This document shows, one piece after another, positions 57,335 to 64,000 of a stretch of DNA of 64,000 nt. A program made the position numbers and the translations under genes. The first letter of the stretch is position 1; each line of letters starts with the position of its first letter. The notes under the pieces were generated by a model that saw only the letters and a program-made list of their open reading frames with translations, was not told the DNA's origin and did not search any database. Origin of the DNA: Chlorocebus sabaeus (Eukaryota > Chordata > Mammalia > Primates > Cercopithecidae); NCBI RefSeq assembly GCF_047675955.1, contig NC_132915.1, forward strand, positions 49,242,026 through 49,306,025. Reading direction: 5' to 3'.

Positions 57335-60300
57335 ATGACAGGATGAAGTTCACACATAACAATATTAACCTTAAATGTAAATGGACTAAATGGTCCAATT
57401 AGAAGACAGACTGGCAAATTGGATAAAGAGTCAAGACCCATTAGTTTGCTGTATTCAGGAGACCCATCTCACATGCAGAGACACACATAGGAACAAAATA
57501 AAGGGATGGAGGAAGATCTACCAAGCAAATGGAGAGCAAAAAGAAAAGCAGGGGTTGCAATCCTAGTCTCTGATAAAACAGACTTTAAACCATCAAAGAT
57601 CAAAAGAGACAAAGAAGGCCATTACATAATGGCAAAGGGATCAATTCATCAGGAAGAGCTAACTATCCTAAATATATATGCACCCAATACAGGAGCACCC
57701 AGATTCATAAAGCAAGTCCTTAGAGACTTACAAAGAGACTTAGACTCCCATACAATAATAATGGGAGATTTGAACACCCCACTGTCAACATTAGACAGAT
57801 CAACGAGACAGAAAGTTAACAAGGATATCCAGGAATTGAACTCAACTCTGCACCAAGCGGACCTAATAGACATCTACAGAACTCTCCACCCCAAATCAAC
57901 AGAATATACATTCTTCTCAGCACCATATTGCACTTATTCCAAAATTGACCACATAATTGGAAGTAAAGCACTCCTCAGCAAATGTACAAGAACAGATATT
58001 ACAACAAACTATCTCTCAGACCACACTGCAATCAAACTAGAACTCAGGACTAAGAAACTCAATCAAAACTGCTCAACTACATGGAAACTGAACAACCTGC
58101 TCCTGAATGACTACTGGGTACATAAATAAATGAAGGCAGAAATAAAGATGTTCTTTGAAACCAGTGAGAACAAAGATACAACATACCAGAATCTCTGGGA
58201 CACATTTAAAACAGTGTGTAGAGGGAAATTTATAGCACTAAATGCCCACAAGAGAAAGCAGGAAAGATCTAAAATTGACACACTAACATCACAATTAAAA
58301 GAACTAGAGAAGCAAGAGCAAACACGTTCAAAAGCTAGCAGAAGGCAAGAAATAACTAAGATCAGAGCAGAACTGAAGGAGATAGAGACACAAAAACCCT
58401 CCAAAAAATCAATGAATCCAGGAGTTGGTTTTTTGAAAAGATCAACAAAATTGATAGACTGCTAGCAAGATTAATAAAGAAGAAAAGAGAGAAGAATCAA
58501 ATAGATGAATTAAAAAATGATAAAGGGGATATCACCACGAACCCCACAGAAATACAAACTACCATCAGAGAATACTATAAACACCTCTACGCAAATAAAC
58601 TGGAAAATCTAGAAGAAATGGATAATTTCCTGGACACTTACACTCTCCCAAGACTAAACCAGGAAGAAGTTTAATCCCTGAAAAGACCAATAACAGGCTC
58701 TGAAATTGAGGCAATAATTCGTAGCCTACCAACCAAAAAGAGTCCAGGACCAGACGGATTCACAGCCGAATTCTACCAGAGGTACAAGGAGGAGTTGGTA
58801 CCATTCCTTCTGAAACTATTCCAATCAATAGAAAAAGAGGGAATCCTCCCTAACTCATTTTACGAGGCCAGCATCATCCTGATACCAAAGCCTGGCAGAG
58901 ACACAACAAAAAAAGAGAAGTTTAGACCAATATCCGTGATGAACATCAACACAAAAATCCTCAATAAAATACTGGCAAACTGAATCCAGCAGCACATCAA
59001 AAAGCTTATGCACCATGATCAAGTGGGCTTCATCCCTGGGATGCAAGGCTGGTTCAACATATGTGAATCAATAAACGTAATCCAGCATATAAACAGAACC
59101 AAAGACAAAAACCACATGATTATCTCAATAGATGCAGAAAAGGCCTTTGACAAAATTCAACAGCCCTTCATGCTAAAACTCTCAATAAATTCGGTATTGA
59201 TGGAACGTATCTCAAAATAATAAGAGCTATTCATGACAAACCCACAGCCAATATCATACTGAATGGGCAAAAACTGGAAAAATCCCCTTTGAAATCTGGC
59301 ACAAGACAGGGATGCCCTCTCTCACCACTCCTATTCAACATAGTGTTGGAAGTTTGGGCTAAGGCAATCAGGCAAGAGAAAGAAATAAAGGGAATTCAGT
59401 TAGGAAAAGAAGAAGTCAAATTGTCCCTGTTTGCAGATGACATGATTGTATATTTAGAAAACACCATCATCTCAGCCCAAAATCTCCTTAAGCTGATAAG
59501 CAACTTCAGCAAAGTCTCAGGATACAAAATTAATGTGCAAAAATCACAAGCATTCTTATATACCAGTAATAGACAGAGAGCCAAATCATGAATGAACTCC
59601 CATTCACAATAGCTTCAAAGACAATCAAATACCTAGGAATCCAACTTACAAGGGATGTAAAGGACCTCTTCAAGGAGAACTACAAACCACTGCTCTGTGA
59701 AATAAAAGAGGACACAAACAAATGGAAGAACATACCATGCTTATGGATAGGAAGGATCAATATTGTGAAAATGGCCATACTGCCCAAGGTAATTTATAGA
59801 TTCAATGCCATTCCCATTAAGCTACCAATGACTTTCTTCACAGAATTGGAAAAAACTGCTTTAAAGTTCATATGGAACCACAAAAGACCCCGCATTGCCA
59901 AGACAATCCTAAGCCAAAAGAACAAAGCTGGAGGCATCATGCTAACTGACTTCAAACTATACTACAAGGCTACAGTAACCAAAACAGCATGGTACTGGTA
60001 CCAAAACAGAGATATAGACCAATGGAACAGAACAGAGCCCTCAGAAATAATACCACACATCTACAGCCATCTGATCTTTGACAAACCTGACAAAAACAAG
60101 AAATGGTGAAAGGATTCCCTATTTAAGAAATGGTGCTGGGAAAATTGGCTAGCCATAAGTAGAAAGCTGAAACTGGATCCTTTCCTTACTCTTTATACGA
60201 AAATTAATTCAAGATGGATTAGAGACTTAAATGTTAGACCTAAAACCACAAAAACCCTAGAAGAAAACCTAGGTAATACCATTCAGGACATAGGCATGGG

Positions 60301-61148
60301 CAAGGACTTCATGTCTAAAACACCAAAAGCAATGGCAACAAAAGCCAAAATTGACAAATGGGATCTCATTAAACTAAAGAGCTTCTGCACAGCAAAAGAA
60401 ACTACCATCAGAGTGAACAGGCAACCTGCAGAATGGGAGAACATTTTTGCAATCTACTCATCTGACAAAGGGCTAATATCCAGAACCTACAAAGAACTCA
60501 ATCAAATTTACAAGAAAAAAAAACTCCATCAAAAAGTGGGCAAAGGATATGAACAGACACTTCTCAAAAGACATTCATACAGCCAACAGACACATGAAAA
60601 AATGCTCATCATCACTCGCCATCAGAGAAATGCAAATCAAAACCACAATGAGATACCATCTCACACCAGTTACAATGGCAATCATTAAAAAATCAGGAAA
60701 CAACAGGTGCTGGAGAGGATGTGGAGAAATAGGAACACTTTTACACTGTTGGTGGGATTGTAAACTAGTTCAACCATTGTGGAAAACAGTGTGGCGATTC
60801 CTCAAGGATCTAGAACTAGAAATACCATTTGACCCAGCCATCCCATTACTGGGGATATACCCAAAGGATTATAAGTCATACTGCTATAAAGGCACATGCA
60901 CACGTATGTTTATTGCGGCACTATTCACAATAGCAAAGACTTGGAATCAACCCAAATGTCCATCAGTGACAGACTGGATTACGAAAATGTGGCACATATA
61001 CACCATGGAATACTATGCAGCCGTAAAAAAGGATGAGTTCGTGTCCCTTGTATGGACAAGGATGCAGCTGGAAACCATCATTCTCAGCAAACTATCACAA
61101 GAACAGAAAACCAAATACCGCATATTCTCACTCATAGGTGGGAATTGA
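57335..61148 (+). pseudogene. L1 ORF2 (endonuclease-reverse transcriptase) pseudogene
   Basis: The start codon at 57335 is 63 bp after ORF1 and the original stop is at 61146-61148; 3,814 bp against about 3,828 in intact copies. Codon 4 is TGA. Further stops fall at 58127, 58672, 58981 and 60107. Frameshifting indels lie near 57405, 58395, 59178, 59570 and 60525. Domains remain legible: the endonuclease with GDLNTPL and LSDHTAIK (57506-58129), and the reverse transcriptase with GTRQGCPLSP and the FADD catalytic box (59430-59441). The C-terminal Cys-rich segment CWRGCGEIG...CWWDC follows (about 60700-60770). It ends IFSLIGGN as usual. No functional protein is possible without multiple changes. 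Confidence 0.96.
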
Positions 61149-61371
61149 ACAATGAGATCACTTGGACACAGGAAGGGGATCATCACACACTGGGTCTTAT
61201 TGTGGGTAGGGGTGATGTGGGAGGGATAGCATTAGGAGATATACCTAATGTAAATGATGAATTAATGGGTGCAGCACACCAACATGACACATGTATACAT
61301 ATGTAACAAACCTGCACGTTGTGCACATGTACCCTAGAACTTAAAGTATAACAAAAAATAAAAATTAAAAT
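61149..61371 (+). other. L1PA 3' UTR and A-rich tail, with G-run motif
   Basis: Contains the L1 3'-UTR landmarks AGGAGATATACCTAATGTAA and ACACATGTATACATATGTAA. Four G-runs at 61204-61225 (3, 4, 3 and 3 Gs with loops TA, TGATGT, A) still fit a quadruplex motif, although the polypurine tract is eroded compared with young L1s. The tail is impure (AAAAATAAAAATTAAAATAA), fitting an old insertion. Confidence 0.88.
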
Positions 61372-61386
61372 AAAATACCCAATTTA
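61372..61386 (+). repeat. L1PA target-site duplication, right copy
   Basis: AAAATACCCAATTTA, partner of 55207-55221, one mismatch. Confidence 0.95.
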
Positions 61387-61624
61387 TCTGGCTTAATAAG
61401 AAACTACATGATATACATAGTAGAATACAATATATACACATATTATGTTAATTAATCAAGAATATATTTTATATATACCTACTTTTCATATTTATATATT
61501 ATGTAATTAAATTGAAAAATCAAACAAATAAAAATGTATTCTAAATTTATCTACTTTCCAGATTTCCATATTCATGTTATTAAATATTAATTTAATATGC
61601 AATTAAATGCATATTAATTGCTCA
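61387..61624. other. Very AT-rich right flank with a perfect hairpin
   Basis: TTAATATGCA (61592-61601) and TGCATATTAA (61608-61617) form a 10-bp inverted repeat around a 6-base loop. No gene. Confidence 0.55.
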
Positions 61625-61960
61625 GAGTATTCATCAGAAACATGAAAGGTAGTGGGTGGGGGGGATGGTTTAATGGGTACAAAATATAACTAGATAGAAT
61701 GAATAAGATCTAGTATTTGATAGCACAACAAGGTGACTACAGTCAACAATAATTTATTGTACATTTTTAAAGAACTAAGAGTATAATTGGATGTTTGTTA
61801 CACAAAAAAGGATAAATGCTTGTGGGGATGAATAGCCGTTTACCTGGCTGTGATTATTAAGCATTTCATGCCTGTATCAAAATATCTCATATACCCCATA
61901 AATACATATACCTACTATATACCCACAAAAATTAAAAAGTTAAAATAAAAACATTCTGTT
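61625..61960 (+). mobile_element. Older L1 3' end (L1MA/L1PB-type)
   Basis: GAAAGGTAGTGGGTGGGG, AAGATCTAGTATTTGATAGC, ACTACAGTCAACAATAATTT, CAAAATATCTCATATACCCC and ACCCACAAAAATTAAAAAG follow one L1 3'-UTR. Strongly 5'-truncated and independent of the L1PA. Confidence 0.88.
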
Positions 61961-62109
61961 CTAAAATTCATGCCATTAGACCTCATCAAAGCCTAGGGAA
62001 TTCTCTGTTTCTCCATCACATGACACCAGACTACCATGCTCTTTGAAATCTAAAGCCTGAAATTTTAGGGTCAGTCTATACTGTGTCAAGAAAATAGTAT
62101 ATGCCTTGG

Positions 62110-62310
62110 TACTACAAATATCTGGAATTGATTCCCAACTGTGTGTTCCTGTGTAAGTTGCTTAAGTTTTGCAAGCCTATCTTTTTTTATTTATAAAATG
62201 GGTATACAGTGCTTGCCTTCCTAAGAGCATTACTGTGAGGATAAAAGAAAATACTTAACAAGGACCTGTAACAAAAGCGAGTGCTCAGTTAAGTAGAAAT
62301 TATTTTTACT
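62110..62310 (+). repeat. MIR SINE
   Basis: TGGAATTGATTCCCAACTG, GTTCCTGTGTAAGTTGCTTA and TTTATAAAATGGGTATACAG follow MIR. Confidence 0.7.
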
Positions 62311-63189
62311 ACATCACTGCTTGTGTCAACATCCTTGCTTTCTACTGTGGGTGTTGCTTTCTCTAGCAAAATCCCAACTCTTAATTAGCTGACTGTATCA
62401 TGCTAAGGACTGGTAAATCAGATGACAGCTTATAAGGTTTACTAGAATTGTGCTCATAGTAAGAATAAATGGGCTCTGAGCAAATAAAAAAAAGTTTTTG
62501 CAAGATCAATTTTGACTGTTGAAAATTAGACTCCCTGCTGCAGTGCTCTGTTCTACAATCTTGAAAAGAGATGTAATAGGTTTCATCTTGTGTGCCAACA
62601 GTGATCTCTTGGAAGTGGCTGCCAGTAATTCTGGGTTGAAAAGGATTCTGCACCTGAGTCCTACTTTAGTGTGAAAAGGTGCATTGATTAATTGGTAATG
62701 TCTGCCTTGGGCAAGGGAAGGGGGTGGGATAATTTGTGTGACACATGTGCCATGTATTTGCTAAGTCTAATCTAGGTTCTCAAGCTCTCCAAATCAGTTA
62801 CTTTTATATAAATGGTGTATACATGGGCGACTATATATGTATATAAATTCATATACATAAATCCATATATGTGTTTATAAATCCATTTATGAGTATATAA
62901 AGTAACTACTTTATAGAAAAATCTGAATGCAATGGGGATTTCAACATGAAACAATTTTATGTTTCACTAATCACTCTTCTCAACAGTTACATCAGAAGTC
63001 CCTTTGGGTATATTCCATTAGTTTCTGTTAAAACTTAGTTATTCAAAATAGAATTAGTTCAGCACAGTTTGAAAGTCTAATCCCAAAACTATTATAAATC
63101 TCCTGTCCTCTTCTGCAGCACAAGCTTGATGTGTATTTTAAGAGACTTGCACAGGTGAGGGCAAGTGGGCTTCTCTTTTAATTCCTCTT
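62311..63189. other. No gene; AT-rich, imperfect TATA repeats
   Basis: 62815-62905 has repeated TATATGTATATAAAT-like text with small dyads. No repeat family recognised. Confidence 0.45.
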
Positions 63190-63201
63190 CCTCTTCCCTT
63201 G

Positions 63202-63502
63202 TTTTTTTTTTTTTTTTCTTTTGATGGAGCCTCACTCTGTCGCCCAGGCTGGAGTGCAGTGGCACGATCTCAGTTCACTGCAATATCCGCCTCCTGGGTT
63301 CAACCGATTCTCCTGCCTCAGTCCCTCGAGTAGCTGGGATTACAAGTGCTCACCACCACGCCCAGGTAATTTTTGTATTTTTAATAGAGATAGGGCTTTG
63401 TCACATTGACCAGGCTGGTCTTGAACTCCTGACCTCAAGTGATCCACCCACCTCAGCCTCCCAAAGTGCTGAGATTACAGGCGTGAGCCACTGCGCCTGG
63501 CC
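63202..63502 (-). repeat. AluS-type SINE with target duplication
   Basis: Antisense dimer beginning with a T-run and ending GCGCCTGGCC. CCTCTTCCCT flanks it at 63190-63199 and 63503-63512. Frames on both strands are shadows. Confidence 0.96.
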
Positions 63503-63512
63503 CCTCTTCCCT

Positions 63513-64000
63513 CTCTTAAGTCTGACTCTGGGCTCTGTCCTCTCCCCAGTCATATCCACTGTGGGTCTCTGTATCCTTTGGGAAGAGGAGCTGGGAAGGG
63601 GAACAAGGGAGAGGATGAGGTCTCTCACTGGCTGTCTACAGAGGTGTCTTTGGACTCATTCTGTCTTGGCTTGGCTCTGTCTGCCACTGGTGACTTCCGT
63701 ACGTGGATATTCTCTATTTGGTTTTAGAGGATGGTGGTGAACTTCACTCTACTTCTTCATTGCTGAAGGGTATGTATCTACATTTGTCTCCTACCACAGT
63801 TCCACACTTCCAACCCCCTTTCCAGGTGAGGCAACTCTCACTAGATATCCACCTTGGCAGCTCCATGACTTCTGCTTCCTGTACCAGAGCCCTGGAGAAG
63901 TCCTCTTATATCCCCCAAAAGGTAGCGTTTGCTCCCATCTTCTTCCCAGGCATATAACATCATTGTAGTCCAGCCTGCTATCTTCAGAGACTTTAGGAAA
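63513..64000. other. No recognised repeat or gene to the window edge
   Basis: About 490 bases, richer in C and G than most of the window. Overlapping plus-strand frames at 63483-63740 and 63703-63957 lack domains; the first starts inside the Alu. An exon cannot be excluded but nothing supports one. Confidence 0.4.

Larger units (their letters stand above)
55222..61371 (+). mobile_element. Full-length L1PA retrotransposon (L1PA3-older to L1PA6 range), inactive
   Basis: A complete LINE-1 of about 6.15 kb: a 1,032-bp 5' UTR starting GGGCGTGCCCAAGATGGC, ORF1, the usual 63-bp spacer, ORF2, a short 3' UTR and an A-rich tail, bounded by 15-bp target duplications. It retains a 129-bp 5'-UTR segment absent from L1PA2 and L1HS, so it belongs to an older primate subfamily. 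Both reading frames carry several stops and frameshifts, so it cannot now make working ORF1p or ORF2p. The exact subfamily needs alignment to consensus sequences. Confidence 0.97.

Noticed and set aside
1..64000. Search for CRISPR arrays, tRNA or rRNA genes, operons, phage or plasmid modules
   Set aside because: No spaced identical repeats, no cloverleaf with full tRNA signatures (MIR cores are decayed tRNA relatives only), and composition and repeats are plainly primate.

Overview
This window is nuclear DNA from a primate, most likely human or another ape. The evidence is an AluY-type copy cut by the left edge, seven further Alu-type dimers or pieces plus a free left Alu monomer, a full-length primate L1 (L1PA type), and many MIR, L2, MER and MaLR fossils in an AT-rich, stop-rich background. 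I found no convincing protein-coding exon, tRNA, rRNA, CRISPR array or bacterial-type operon. Almost every open reading frame over 60 codons is a shadow of a repeat or a chance frame. The window could be intergenic or lie inside a large intron; the sequence alone does not decide this.

Layout. 1-9.1 kb: AluY, Alu, MER5 and MIR fossils, a 2-kb antisense old L1, probable hAT remains, then a MaLR LTR split by a THE1-type LTR. 9.3-10.6 kb: a relatively GC-rich block ending in an A/T run, possibly an old retrocopy. 10.6-15 kb: MIR, L2 and MLT1 fossils, then a tandem array of three CCAAT boxes spaced exactly 32 bp. 15-20 kb: mostly single-copy AT-rich DNA. 20-31 kb: MLT1, MIR, L2, a free Alu monomer, a (GAT)n tract, and a MER2 transposon broken by an Alu and a MaLR LTR. 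31.9-36.3 kb: an old L1 interrupted by two Alus, a Tigger-like element and other L1 pieces. 39.6-40.9 kb: a Tigger-like element interrupted by an Alu and an MLT2-type LTR. 41-55 kb: single-copy DNA with scattered MIR and L2. 55.2-61.4 kb: the full-length L1PA with 15-bp target duplications. 61.6-64 kb: another L1 3' end, a MIR and an Alu.

The L1PA copy is the only gene-bearing unit. It has a 5' UTR promoter, an antisense ORF0 region, ORF1 and ORF2, all disabled by stops and frameshifts. Its 5' UTR keeps a 129-bp segment that younger L1 families lost, which places it before that loss. Repeat family names come from memory of consensus sequences, not from a database search; boundaries are approximate unless target duplications are cited.
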